Source of the DNA: Torreya grandis | Lineage: Eukaryota > Streptophyta > Pinopsida > Cupressales > Taxaceae | DNA: 64,000 bases | Assembly: GCA_037957365.1 (NCBI GenBank) | Contig: JARHVA010000348.1 | Location: 4,500,501 to 4,564,500 of the forward strand | Direction of reading: 5' to 3' | Shown: piece by piece, positions 22,480 through 33,209 of the stretch | Layout of the letters: the number at the start of each line of letters is the position of its first letter | Numbering within the stretch: position 1 is the first letter of the stretch | Made by a program: the position numbers and the translations under genes | The notes under the pieces: generated by a model | What the model was told of the DNA's origin: nothing | The model's input: the letters and a program-made list of their open reading frames with translations, nothing else | The model's database searches: none

Positions 22480-23400
22480 ATAAAAATTGAAGGGATGAAA
22501 CCATTATTTGAAACCTCCTTTCATGCACATGGACAACCTCCTCCCACGAATAAGGTAATATGGGAGAATGAAATATGTGGGGTTTGTGAGTTTATGAAAT
22601 TGGTATGAAACTTGATAGTGAACATCACTTTTTTATTTTGCCTACAAAGGAACCTATTATTATCTCTGAGGAAGAAATAAAATCGCCTATTTTATCATAG
22701 GATGAGGATGATCCAAATTATGACATTATAAATGATTTTTGTGATACAAGCATAATTCTTCTTTCACATTCTTCTATTTTTATTCGCACGTATATCTTAT
22801 TGTATACCTATTTGATATTTCTAGCTATTGTACTTTTTTGTCAGGTACATAATGGTAATGAGTAGGGGTACACACCTATTTCATTAGAGGTCAATGAATT
22901 TGTAAATTTTGAGCTACCAAAGGATTCATCAATAAGCTCTCTACATGTGCACGAGACTAGATAGAAGTAGAAGGTAATATGTTGGGATTTGGGAGTGTTT
23001 TTTAAGTCATATAAAACATGATTGTGATATTATTTTATTGCTTTTACCTCCATATGAACCTATTACCCTCCCTCATAGGAAGAGAAAAATAATGAAACGA
23101 ATAACCTCTATAACCTCTTTACATGGGCACAGTCGTAAATAAAAGGATAAGGTAATATGTTGAGATTTACATATGTTTATTTAAGTCATATGAAACATGA
23201 TTCTAGTATTGTCTTATTGTTTCTGCCTGCATAAGCACCCATTATCCTCCCTCATAGGAAGAGCAAAAGAATGGAACACGGGCAACCTTCGAAGGACAAG
23301 GTAGAATGTGGGGAATTGAAAGTTTTTTAAAGTGCTACAAAGCAAGATTGTGATCTCATTTTTTGTGATTTTACTTGCATAGGAACATGTTACCATATTC
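22480..23400 (+). repeat. Tandem exon-intron-like units
   Basis: Four imperfect units, roughly 160-430 bases apart in start. Each has a short coding-like part ending AAGGTAATATG, an AT-rich stretch of about 100 bases, and CATAGGAACCTATTACC followed by CCTCCCTCATAGGAAGAG. The clearest are at about 22920-23085, 23085-23260 and 23260-23395; the most diverged begins near 22480. GT...AG borders in each suggest a multiplied exon plus intron. The encoded peptide (HRKSKRMEHGQPSKDK type) matches no family I know. Confidence 0.5.
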
Positions 23401-25282
23401 GATCAAGTAAGTGACTCACATGTTTCATGTGAGCATAAAAATGATGTCAAATTTTAGCTACCATAGGATTTTCACAGTGACATGGCATGATCTCCATATT
23501 GTACAAGGGTAATTTTCCCATATTTTTATATTTTCAATTCAGACGTATATCCTATAAATTTGAAATTGGAGATGCTTGTTTAATTTGAACCTTTTGATGT
23601 GTGTAGATTATCTTTGAGTATGAGGAACATGGTTATAAGATTATTCAAGAGTTTGGATAAAAGGACCAATTATATTGTATTGCACCACAATGTCTTACAT
23701 TATATAAAGGTGGGAAGAAATTCTGGTCAAAACCACAATTTAATTCACACCGTGCCAAAATGCACACGTTACCTCCCATTCTAGATAGTCAAGCACCAAG
23801 GAATAAAATCAAGATAAGATAATGGAGGTCTGTTGAATGGAGTTTAAAATAAAAACTGCATGAGATGAGTAGATGCAATAAACTTACTTTTAAAAAAATA
23901 ACATGTTTATGAATCTAATGATTTGAGCCTCGAAGGGTTGGCAACCATAGAAGAAGAACTCAATATATACAATTCTAAAGAAAATAAAGAGAAAAAGAGC
24001 AGGGAGATTATAAGGTAGAGGGAATTTGTGAAAGTGATACATTATGTTTTCCATCATATTCATTCCTTCACTAATACACTCATATATTGTGCTTACACAT
24101 GAGTTATGAAACTTGATAGGAAAAAGAAACTTCCTTGGCTACAAACATGAATGTGAAGAGGAGAAGATGCGAGTTGAAGGAGAAGATATATATTTATCCT
24201 CAATTTTTCAATCACTCTTACTCTTGAATCAAATAATTATAGTTTTCATTTTTCATTAATGAAAGTAATTGTATTCATTTTTATTCAATAGCATGACAAG
24301 GATAGTTCAACGTAAAAGAAGGAATGAAAAAGGAGAAGAAAAGTTTGAAGAAATGCTTGATTTAATTTATGGATATTCACTATGTTTTTATCATACATCA
24401 TGTGAAATGTTATGGCATACTAAACAAATTGGAAATGTGATATCAGATCTTTTATTATGAATGGATTTGTTTAAGATAATGAGACTTTTCCCATAAGGGA
24501 ACTGTATGTAGATATTTATCTTCATTAGATATTTTCACATATTAGATATTTATGTTTTTGTCTTTATGTGATATGATTTTAACATGTATATGAGGGTCAT
24601 AAAAGTAATTATGTCTTTGAATGTGGATTAATATGTGAGTTAGTTGACCCCAATAAAGTTGATTAACTACAAATACCGCTATTATGTTTTATTTCATTGG
24701 TTTTATATTATAAGTTAGGTGTCCTATCTAATTTATGTTAAGAAATTAAGGCTCTCTTATGTTTTGGTTTTATTTAGGGTCACATGTATATGGTAAGCAT
24801 TCAGTTGGATCAAGTAGGTAGGGTTTGAGGGGAAGCTTTTAGACATCAAATATTTTGTTCCTCTTATTGCAAATAATTGAAACATGGAACTTTCTTTATG
24901 CATGCCCAAATTTTATACACATTAGATCAAAGCTACTATTTTATTTCTTTATGATGTATTTTTCAAATTTTGTAGATGTTAATTTATTATGATATGAGAT
25001 ACACATTTGATTTTAATGATTTGTGAGGGAATCCATATAGTTTCCCATAATAAAAAGTCCTTTAAGATGGATTTGTGCTTAAATCATTTTGTTTTACTTT
25101 CAAATCAATGAATTGCATGGGATTTCAAAATTTGTTAACATTAGTACTAATATCTTTGATAGAACTTCAAGCTTGACTTCCCAACATTGGCGTTGAGCAT
25201 TTATAACTCTAGTCTCTATTGACTATTGTGAAAATTGTGCCCTAATTTTCTAAATGGTGGAAGCATGGAGATTTTTTATATT
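23401..25282 (+). other. F interior, right part: AT-rich, no recognised gene
   Basis: Contains short open stretches only. At 23600-23800 a frame reads EYEEHGYKIIQEFG and KFWSKPQFNSHRAKMHTLPP. At 24269-24460 a 63-residue charged frame (RIVQRKRRNEKGEEKFEEML) ends at 24460. Neither is identified. The remainder is AT-rich spacer. Confidence 0.3.
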
Positions 25283-25669
25283 CATGATGTCTTTAGAAAC
25301 CAAGATGTTTGCAAAGTCTTTCAATTTTTTAAGAGTGACAAGTTTCTTAGGGAGTTGAGAGATCACACTATTAAAGTTGAGGAGATGAAATAGCAGTATG
25401 AATATTTATTAAACCTAATAAAAGAGAGGAATATCAAGCTTAGAGGTGCTCAAGATGAGATAATGTGGGGAGCCTTTGAAAAATCAGGAAAGTATCATGT
25501 CCATCATGGTTATGACATGCTTATGTTAGAAAATTACAATTACCTGCTCACTAAGGACAACATTTGAGAGAAGCTATAGAGGGTTAAATCAATTCTTAAA
25601 TTTTCTTGGTTTATATGGACTCTCTCCCATAAGGCGTTCTTTGTGTGCTCTATGGAAGTAAGACGCTAA
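25283..25669 (+). pseudogene. Unidentified coding remnant within F
   Basis: A frame of 128 codons with three internal stops reads like protein: DVCKVFQFFKSDKFLRELRD, YEYLLNLIKERNIKLRGAQD, MWGAFEKSGKYHVHHGYDML, and a hydrophobic end LKFSWFIWTLSHKAFFVCSM. The charged, leucine-spaced middle could form a helix or coiled coil. I do not recognise the family. It may be the last exon of the gene carried by F. Confidence 0.3.
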
Positions 25670-26314
25670 AGATAGAATCATCTTTTTCTCCATTGTGAAT
25701 CATAACATTGTTAATAAAAGTTAATATAAATTTCACATAGTCTGGCTATTTGCTAACTAATATAGAATAAAGGATTATTAAATTTATTAGGATCTCATAA
25801 TTATATTTGAAAGTTGTGTCTAGATATTTTCTAAGTCAGAACAAAGGCTTATTCAAGTTATTGGGATCTCATAATTGTATCTAAAAGTTGTGTAGAAAGG
25901 AAAACCTTGTAAATTTACATGTACGATTATTTTGATGTTCATAATTTAATTATCATTTGAACTCTATCCAAATATTGATTATCTATCACTAATTTTTATG
26001 ATAAATTAAATTGTATTCATCAATATGTCTAGGGAAAGCACTTTTTAACCTGTCTGTTTTAGGATCACCCTAGTTAGTTTGACCATGTCTCTCACCTTGT
26101 GGATGATTAAAATAGATCTTCTTGGTAAGATATTCAAAGATGTTTCATTATGTATTATTATCACTGAGGTTGGTAACTATTTTATTTCCACCACCTTTTT
26201 ATTATGCATACAACCATGTTATATACCAGAGACAATGAATTGCATTGACATAGAAGTTGTGTTTTTTTAAATTAATTATTAATTTACTCCATGCCCTTTA
26301 CATGTTCTATGCCC
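25670..26314. other. AT-rich spacer with a short local duplication
   Basis: Two similar segments, near 25760-25830 and 25845-25900 (AAGGATTATTAAATTTATTA / AAGGCTTATTCAAGTTATTG, then GGATCTCATAATT and AAAGTTGTGT), suggest a local duplication of about 85-90 bases. No gene is seen. Confidence 0.4.
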
Positions 26315-27530
26315 CATGGCATGTACCATATAATAGTGCCATATGTGTTCAACTTATAATGAAATGTAATGGGGCTTCATTCATCATTCCATGTGCCAAT
26401 TACTTATTAGATTCATATTCAAAGGCTGAGTGTGCAAGTCATCATGAAAATTTATTATTATAAAATGGAATAACAATAAGAAAGTGATCATGATAAACAC
26501 CCCCCTGCTCCCTAAGATAGGGTCTAGATTTCCTCATTTTAGAATTTCCTCTCAATATAGAGTCATAACAATATAATCAAGGTTGTAATGATACTTATAC
26601 ATTCACAACAACATCATCAAAGCTGAAAGAATGTTTATCCACTTTCTTGGAGGTAAGGTAAAACTCACAACCTTTACATTCTTTGTAATGGTATACAAAA
26701 ATCAAGTATATATATTCACTTGTTATACAACGCCCTTTATTACAGTCTATATAATGACATGTATCTTACTTATCTATATAACACCCTTTATATTATGTAT
26801 AATGTTCAAGTATTGTCCCTCTTGCTATAGAAAGTAATTAACCAATGTACCATCAATCTATATAATGGTCTACTCTTTTCCATCTTATTACATTATGTAT
26901 AATGCCCTCCATATTGTTTATCTTTAAAATACCCTTTAACTTCTATGTAATGTTTTATTATTTCCCATATTTGGTGTCAATATAAGTGGTCCACTTACTC
27001 ATTCAATTCTACTACAATATCTTCTTGCAAATAGATCTTTATATTTTGATCAAAAGATACTCTCAATGACCTTAAATGAGAAGAAATGAGCTAGATCTTT
27101 ATAGTCTGTATAATGCACTACATATTGCTTGTCTATACAATACCCTTTACATTATGTGTAATGGTCTACTATTGTGCATCTTGTTACAAAAGGAAAAAAT
27201 CCAATGAACCATCAATTTGTATAATGGTCTACTAGTCTATTGTTATCTATCTTATTGCAGTTTATATAATGCCTTAATTCTTGCTTGTTTATATAATACC
27301 CTTTACATTATGTGTAATGATTTACTATTGTCCATATTGATACATAAAGGAAAGGAACAAATAAACCATTGATTTTTATAATGGTATACTATTTTCCATC
27401 TTATTAGAGTATGTATAATTCTATACATCTTGTTTGTCTATATAATACCCTTCACATTGTGTCTAATAGTATATTATTTTCCATTTTACTACAAAAAGAT
27501 TGGGAACCAATGAAGCTCTATGTCATTATA
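26315..27530 (-). repeat. Right inverted arm of candidate element F
   Basis: Reverse complement of 18088-19040. The inner part (26315-26700) matches 18690-19030. The outer part (26850-27530) is an array of units of about 160-180 bases with TATAATGGTCTACTA, CCATCTTATTACA, TTGTCTATATAATACCCTTT and ACATTATGTGTAATGG, and GGAACCAATGAACCATCA. Subterminal repeat arrays are typical of some plant DNA transposons (CACTA, some MULEs), but the terminal motif needed to decide is not evident. Confidence 0.6.
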
Positions 27531-27639
27531 TTAAAATGTCTGTTTTTGTTTAGTAATAGAAAAAAATAAAGATGAAATAAAATGAACCAATGCAATTATC
27601 AAGAGGAAATTGATTGACATTTTGAGTGAAGATTGTGAT

Positions 27640-28242
27640 CCCAATAATTAGACTTCAGGTGTCATCCCTTAATAAGACTAGATGTCTGCGTATATTGTTA
27701 GTGTCATATACTTACTAAATATCCATGGTTTTGATTTTGTGTAGCTTCCAAGAATCCCAATCCCACTTGCCCAAGTAATTTTGTGGACCAATCTGAAGTC
27801 TTAAAAAAATTAATACAAAAGTGGATGATGACTTTCAAGATTGTGAACTAAGGCATTTGAAGATCAGGTTGGTTGTATGGGAGCAATGGGAAACATTAGT
27901 AAATAAAAGGAGGATAACTTGAAAAAAAGAATTTAAGGAATTAATACAACCATATCATCTCTCCCAAAGCTTCGTATTGAACATGTAAGGAAATAAAACA
28001 TACAAGCTCAAATGTGGCTCAAGGATCAAATTGCATCACTGAGAGTATATGAAGTTATGGAAAGTGCTAGGACTATTGCTTTGGAAGTAGATCATTATAG
28101 GAATGTAAGACAAATGAAACTTTATGAGGAAGATATTAAAGTGTGGACAACCTTTTCAATCCATCTTATGACTTTCTCTATAACAACACCCACCACATCC
28201 ATGCTTCCTAACTCCAACATCGATAAAAATGATCATAATTAG
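27640..28242 (+). pseudogene. Unidentified coding remnant
   Basis: Coding-like text in two frames. 27800-27930 reads DFQDCELRHLKIRLVVWEQW. 28012-28242 is open for 76 codons and reads QMWLKDQIASLRVYEVMESA, HYRNVRQMKLYEEDIKVW, then a Thr/Ser-rich tail. It lies just outside the right arm of F. No family recognised; it may be a fragment of another mobile element. Confidence 0.25.
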
Positions 28243-28829
28243 TATGTTCCTCTACTATGGTTCATTTCACTATAGTTGTTGACTTTTACATTTATATGGT
28301 TCCTTTCATAGTATTTTTTAACTTTATAGTTATTCTAGTTTGGGAAATTCACAAAATATTAATATGCATGCCTCACAAGAATGTGAAATTTTAAAAAATT
28401 CCTAACACCATGTGTGTTGAATTGTTAAATTAAGTATGGATTATTTACTAGCACATGCGATATTTAACATGGATGATTTACTTATAAATTTATCATTTAT
28501 TTATGTTGTCAATTTATTATCGATGGTAATATAAAATCTATAAAAACATTAAATGGTATTATAGCTTATTAACACTCTTAATGGGTTGGGCAATAACAAA
28601 TTGAAGCCCAAATTGCGGATTCTACAAAATGTGTAGAGTGATACTTCCAAGATATATATGTTAAGTGATTACATCATTGATACAAGACCCATCTTTATTA
28701 ACTTTAGATGAATTAATTGCTTATCAATTAAGCACTTGGTGATGATGCAATCATTATCATCAATTGATATTTTCAACCATTATTGTCTTAATCACATGTA
28801 ATAAGACATACTAATATCACTTGTAATAT
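28243..28829. other. AT-rich intergenic stretch
   Basis: I see no gene, repeat unit or RNA in this segment; it is simple AT-rich sequence with many short stops in all frames. Confidence 0.5.
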
Positions 28830-28840
28830 TTAAGTATAAC

Positions 28841-29109
28841 AACTAATGAGATATGGATGAGTTAGTTAAGTGGCTTGGTTGTTTCAAGCCCCACCCATGT
28901 TATAATCTTTGGAAAGGCATATGAGGTCATTTGTGGTCATGGTTTATATTCTTGAGGCCATTAATGGCCATTGGTTATTTTTGGGTTAGTTGTGGCCATT
29001 ATTGGTATATCTAGTATATGTGGTAGATGATCACCTAGGGATCTAAGCCCCTGATTGTGTCCCAAATTGGTTCGTAGGTCTCGTCAAAAGTGAATATCTA
29101 TAAAAAAAA
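28841..29109 (+). mobile_element. Probable tRNA-derived SINE with target duplication
   Basis: A 269-bp segment lies between TTAAGTATAAC (28830-28840) and TTAGGTATAAC (29110-29120), an 11-bp direct repeat with one mismatch. Its 5' part contains TAGTTAAGTGG, like a pol III A box, and GTTTCAAGCCCC, like a B box, though they are closer together than in a tRNA. It ends in ATAAAAAAAAT, an A-rich tail. These are the marks of a SINE moved by LINE machinery. The middle has GGCCATTAATGGCCATTGG repeats. Family not identified. Confidence 0.5.
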
Positions 29110-29408
29110 TTAGGTATAACCATAAAAACTTTGAAGAATATAATAGAATTTTCATTCATTTACAATAATAATAAAAACTTGACATGGTAAATACTCTGCC
29201 AAGAGAGAGCCCTCAATTCATTGATTCTACATACGTTCTTTTTCTCCTTCCTACTCCCCATTAAATACCCAAATATTATACACATAACACATATAATAGA
29301 AATACCACAAATAAATAAAAATATTTACCATAAACTAACACATATGCCCTCTCCAATTCCCCTAAACTCTATAATAGAGTTGCATGTTGGTATCTCACAA
29401 TATCGGAT

Positions 29409-29998
29409 TTGGCATCATTGACCACATGTCTTGGTTATAGTGCCAATGATGGTGTATGTTTTTCATCATTTATATTCAACTTTGAATTAGAAAGTGGTAA
29501 AAGAGGCTCATTAACAACATCTTGTAGCTACATAAGTGGTGAAACCATGCTAGTACCACTGGATGAAGCACCACCACTACTTGATTTACCCCACTTTGTC
29601 ATTACTTTCACATCCCCAAAATTTTGTACATATTTTATCTTCACATCGACAAACTATTGCATAAGTGACTTTGTCTATCTATGAAGTGTGACAAACTTAT
29701 TTTCTCTTACACAAATCTTACCAAACATTTAGTCACACATTGATTTGGAATTGCTTTCAACAATCACATTCTCTGTATTTTGATCATAAAGAGTCATAAG
29801 ACCTTGAATAAGAGCTACATAGTATGAATTGTTCAATTTACTACCATCAATAATTGGAACTGAAATAAATGTTATTACTTCTTTCCTCATACCATAAATA
29901 ATATAAGCATATTTAAGACACACATTGTTTGTATCATAGCAAACAACAATATGCAAGACATATATGTTATCCATAATCCTATGTAAAAAAGAAAACAT
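29409..29998 (-). pseudogene. Unidentified minus-strand coding remnant
   Basis: Read from 29998 down, the frame gives VCYDTNNVCLKYAYIIYGMR, ISVPIIDGSKLNNSYYVALI and GLMTLYDQNTENVIVESNSK. After a stop and shift it continues with FVDVKIKYVQNFGDVKVMTK, a serine-rich run (SSSGGASSSGTSMVSPL) and QDVVNEPLLPLSNSKLNIND. The text is clearly protein-like over nearly 200 codons with few stops. I do not recognise the family. It borders the duplicated region at 30094. Confidence 0.35.
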
Positions 29999-30093
29999 TT
30001 AGCAAACATAAGCATCTTCAAGATTTATATAAACATCTAATTTTAGTGAAAAGAAGTTGGCACACCCTAAGATGTCAATGAAAAGAAGTTGAC

Positions 30094-31290
30094 TACATAC
30101 CATCAGGTTGAAGTGGTCAACAATACAACCAATGGGTTTCTGTGATCTTTTTATTATTAACTTGATAGAGTTATGAATAAAAAGGAACACCAAGTGTTTT
30201 CCAGTCACACAAAAAAGACTAATATTGAGTGCTAAGTTAATAAAAACATAACATAAAGAGAACATAGTACTAAGATATCCACCACCTATGTCAGTATTTT
30301 CATTAACAACAAGAAATTAAACATTAGAAACATCCATTTATATCACCATTTAAGGGAGTAACTGATTCACAAAATATAGATGCATGTTTAAACACGTAAT
30401 AGGGTAAGATCCTAAAATCATTCCCAAATAGGCATACCATTAGGGGGTTCAACTAGTCAATAATACAGTCAAATTTTAATTCCATGAGGCTTATATTATT
30501 AACTTGATTGAGTTGTGAAGAGAAATGAACGCAATAAGTGTTTTACAAGCCCATAATAAATAGTTATGCATGTCCATCCTCCATATTAGCATAATTATCA
30601 CTAAAAAACTAAGGAGTATTATGTCGACTATATTGTTGACTAATTGAAGGAATTCATGATTAGTTAGGGCATAATCATTCATTCAAATCATAATCATTGC
30701 TTGTATTATTGAATATCCAACCCTTGAGCATAAAATCATTCCCAAATAAGCATACCATTAGGTTGAAGTAGTCAACAATGTAATCAATGGGTTTCCATGA
30801 TCCTCCTATTATTAACTTGATAAGTATTTTGCAACCCCACAAGGAAGACTAATACTGAGTACTAAGTTAAGAGAAACATAACACATAGAGAAAAACATAG
30901 TATTAAGATATCCAACACCTATATCAGTCTTTCCATTAACAACAGGAAATTAAACATTAGAAACATTCATTCATATCACCATTTAAGGGAATATCTGAGT
31001 CATAAAAGATAGATGCATATTTAAACACAAAATAGGGTAAGATCCTAAAATCATTCCTAAATAGGCATACCATCAGGGGGTTCAAGCAATCAACAATACA
31101 GTCAATTATTTTCCATGAGCCTTCTATTATTAGCTTGATTGAGTCATCAATAAAAATGAACACAAGTGTTTTACAAGCCCATCCTTCATATTAGGACAAT
31201 TATCATTGAAAAATTGAGGAGTATTATGTTGACTGTATTGTTGCTTTATTGAAGGAATTAATGTTTAGTGAGGGCATAACCATTCATTGA
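30094..31290. repeat. 658-bp higher-order tandem duplication
   Basis: The block starting near 30094 is repeated starting near 30752. Each block has two related halves that begin at CATACCATTAGG-GTTCAA (near 30094, 30437, 30752 and 31066), so the pattern is A-B-A-B. Shared strings include CCTATTATTAACTTGATAGA, AACATTAGAAACATTCATT and GGGTAAGATCCTAAAATCAT. No coding role is apparent; open frames here are products of the repeat. Confidence 0.7.
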
Positions 31291-31433
31291 ACATAATTTA
31301 TTTTGTATGTTTGTGTAATTAAGGTATTCAACATATAATTCATTGAACGCATAATTCATTCAATGTCAATTGCTACTTCCAATAGAACTCACATTCCTAT
31401 ACTCTACCTTCTACAACAAGGCATTGACTATAT

Positions 31434-31530
31434 TGTTAACTACTTTAACCCCTAATGGTATGCTTATTTGAGAATGATTTTAGGATCTTAACCTATTCTA
31501 TGCTTAAACATGTATCTATATTCTATTAAT
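31434..31530 (-). repeat. Inverted partial copy of the 658-bp unit
   Basis: CCTAATGGTATGCTTATTTG, AGAATGATTTTAGGATCTTA and GCTTAAACATGT are the reverse complement of about 30385-30450 and 31010-31075. The region could pair with the direct copies about 0.4-1 kb upstream. Confidence 0.6.
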
Positions 31531-31564
31531 GAGCTCATACTAACAATGGTTATAATTATACTAT

Positions 31565-31680
31565 ATTGATGTACACAACAAGGGTCAAATTTCCAAACAT
31601 TCAAATTCCTTTATAATATAAAGCTAGATTACAAAGGTACAAAGTTCAAATTTTTTTATGTGTATCATATCCAACAATGA
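31565..31680 (+). repeat. Direct copy of a segment in the left F arm
   Basis: GGGTCAAATTTCCAAACATT, CAAATTCCTTTATAATATAA and ATTACAAAGGTA match 18484-18590 in the same orientation. It is a dispersed repeat, possibly part of a second, degraded F-like element. Confidence 0.55.
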
Positions 31681-31959
31681 TTATGTGTTGAATTCATATG
31701 TGTTCACTTAATTATATGTATCATACTCTAATTACAAAAACTATTCAATAAACTATGTGTTGTATGAATGATTCTGCCCTAACTAATCATTAATTCCTTC
31801 ATGCAATCAACAATAGAGTTAACACAAAATAAAACCAAATGTATTACACAATCTAGTCATGATATGCCTTTTTGAGATTTTGAACTGATATCATACTCAA
31901 GGGTTATGAATTTAATAATGAAGACAATTCAATTCATTGTAGCTACCAATTTTTATAGT

Positions 31960-32392
31960 AAAATGCCTACCTAAGGATGTTCCTATAGTTTGAGCTTCTA
32001 GAATCATGTAATGGCGAATGGAGAATGGATACAAACTCTTGCATAGGTAGAAAAGGAATATTGTAATGGTAAATGAAAATTGGTATACTCTTTGAATAGG
32101 GGAAAGGCATGTAAGTAACAAGTTTATGTTTAACATTTTATTTCATAATTACAATTTTGCTTAACCATTGTTGTTTATCTTAACCATTGTCATTTGCCTT
32201 AACTACTATCATTTGCCTTAACCACTATCATTTGCCTTATCTACTATCATTTGCCTTAACCTCTATTTTTTCCTTAATATGTTTTTAATGGATGTTATCC
32301 CCACTATGATCAATGGACTTTGACTGAGTTAGTGGGCCTTGCAACCACATCAGCCAGAAATGCAAATGCTACTGCTAGTTAAGGCACTCCAA
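31960..32392 (-). repeat. Inverted copy of the 19.6-20.2 kb segment
   Basis: Reversed, this reads GTTACTTACATGCC, TTTCCCCTATTCAAAG and CATTTACCATTAC, matching 19770-19840 (GTTACTTGCGTACC, TTTCCCCTATTCAAAG, CATTTGCCATTAC), and it carries the 19-bp array in the opposite sense. It therefore pairs with 19600-19870 and with 20060-20240 across 12 kb. Confidence 0.6.
32161..32273 (-). repeat. 19-bp tandem array, six copies
   Basis: Six consecutive units of TTAACCACTATCATTTGCC-like sequence start at 32161, 32180, 32199, 32218, 32237 and 32256. They are the reverse complement of the array at 20157-20232. Confidence 0.75.
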
Positions 32393-32450
32393 GAAAACTA
32401 TAAGATAACCATTTCCATAATGTCATTCTTTTAGGACTATCATTTTTTTT
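32393..32450 (-). pseudogene. LINE endonuclease fragment
   Basis: Reversed, the fragment encodes DSPKRMTLWKWLSYSF, which matches the endonuclease segment of the LINE at 51600-51665 (DNPKRMTSWKWLSGSF). It is only about 60 bases long and lies downstream of, not upstream of, the LINE RT at 33210-36300, so it is a separate fragment. Confidence 0.5.
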
Positions 32451-33209
32451 AGTGTTGTAATAAATTAAAATTAATATTGATTTAAAATATTTGAGAGAAC
32501 TTGATTTATTTACATGGAATTGGTAATATTGGACATATTGCACTTAATAGATATCTAACTGTATCCTATCCTAAAATCTAAAAAAGAAGAATTGACCTAA
32601 AATAAGAATATTTAATCTAACATTTTCTAAAACTATGGAGATTATATTTTATTCACAAGTGTCCAAAAATCACATTTTTAATGGGGACTTATAAAAAATA
32701 AGATAGATCTTTGAGGGACCAAATAACTTGTTTGACTATATGAATTGTGGTAAGTCACTGAGAGTTATAACCAATATTCTTGAATTCCCTAACCACACAC
32801 GTCTAAGTTAAAATTAGTCCCAAATGCTCCTTAATTTCCATCACCTAGACAACACCTATTGTTTATTCTACAGCCAAAATCATGTTTTAATAGAATAAAT
32901 ATCCATAAATTAAGTGCGTATTAGCATCCATCACACTTTGACATACAGTTTTTTGTTTTGTAGAATACGATAGGAGATGACTCTTCATAATTTTATAGAT
33001 GATGTTCTTTAACCATGACCATTTGTACTAGTCTAATAGTCAACTTAGATTATCTCCTCTTTTTTAACCCAGATTTAGTTGTGACATACTAAAGAATCTC
33101 ATGTTTATGCAAATGAGTTCAAATTATGGTAATAATTTATTAAAAAAACTAATTTATGGGTATTTTATCCCTCACTTTGTAATTTTTATTTTTTCTAATT
33201 CAAAAGCAC
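32451..33209. other. AT-rich stretch without recognised content
   Basis: No open frame, repeat or RNA is supportable here. It may hold the 3' tail of the LINE at 33210 or older debris. Confidence 0.4.

Noticed and set aside
26850..27530. Possible CRISPR-like or satellite array
   Set aside because: Units are imperfect, lack spacer-repeat regularity, and have an inverted counterpart at 18088-18480; a eukaryotic transposon arm explains them.
29221..29421. Small membrane protein (66 codons, hydrophobic start)
   Set aside because: The hydrophobicity follows from T-rich sequence; no conserved pattern, and it lies in AT-rich spacer.
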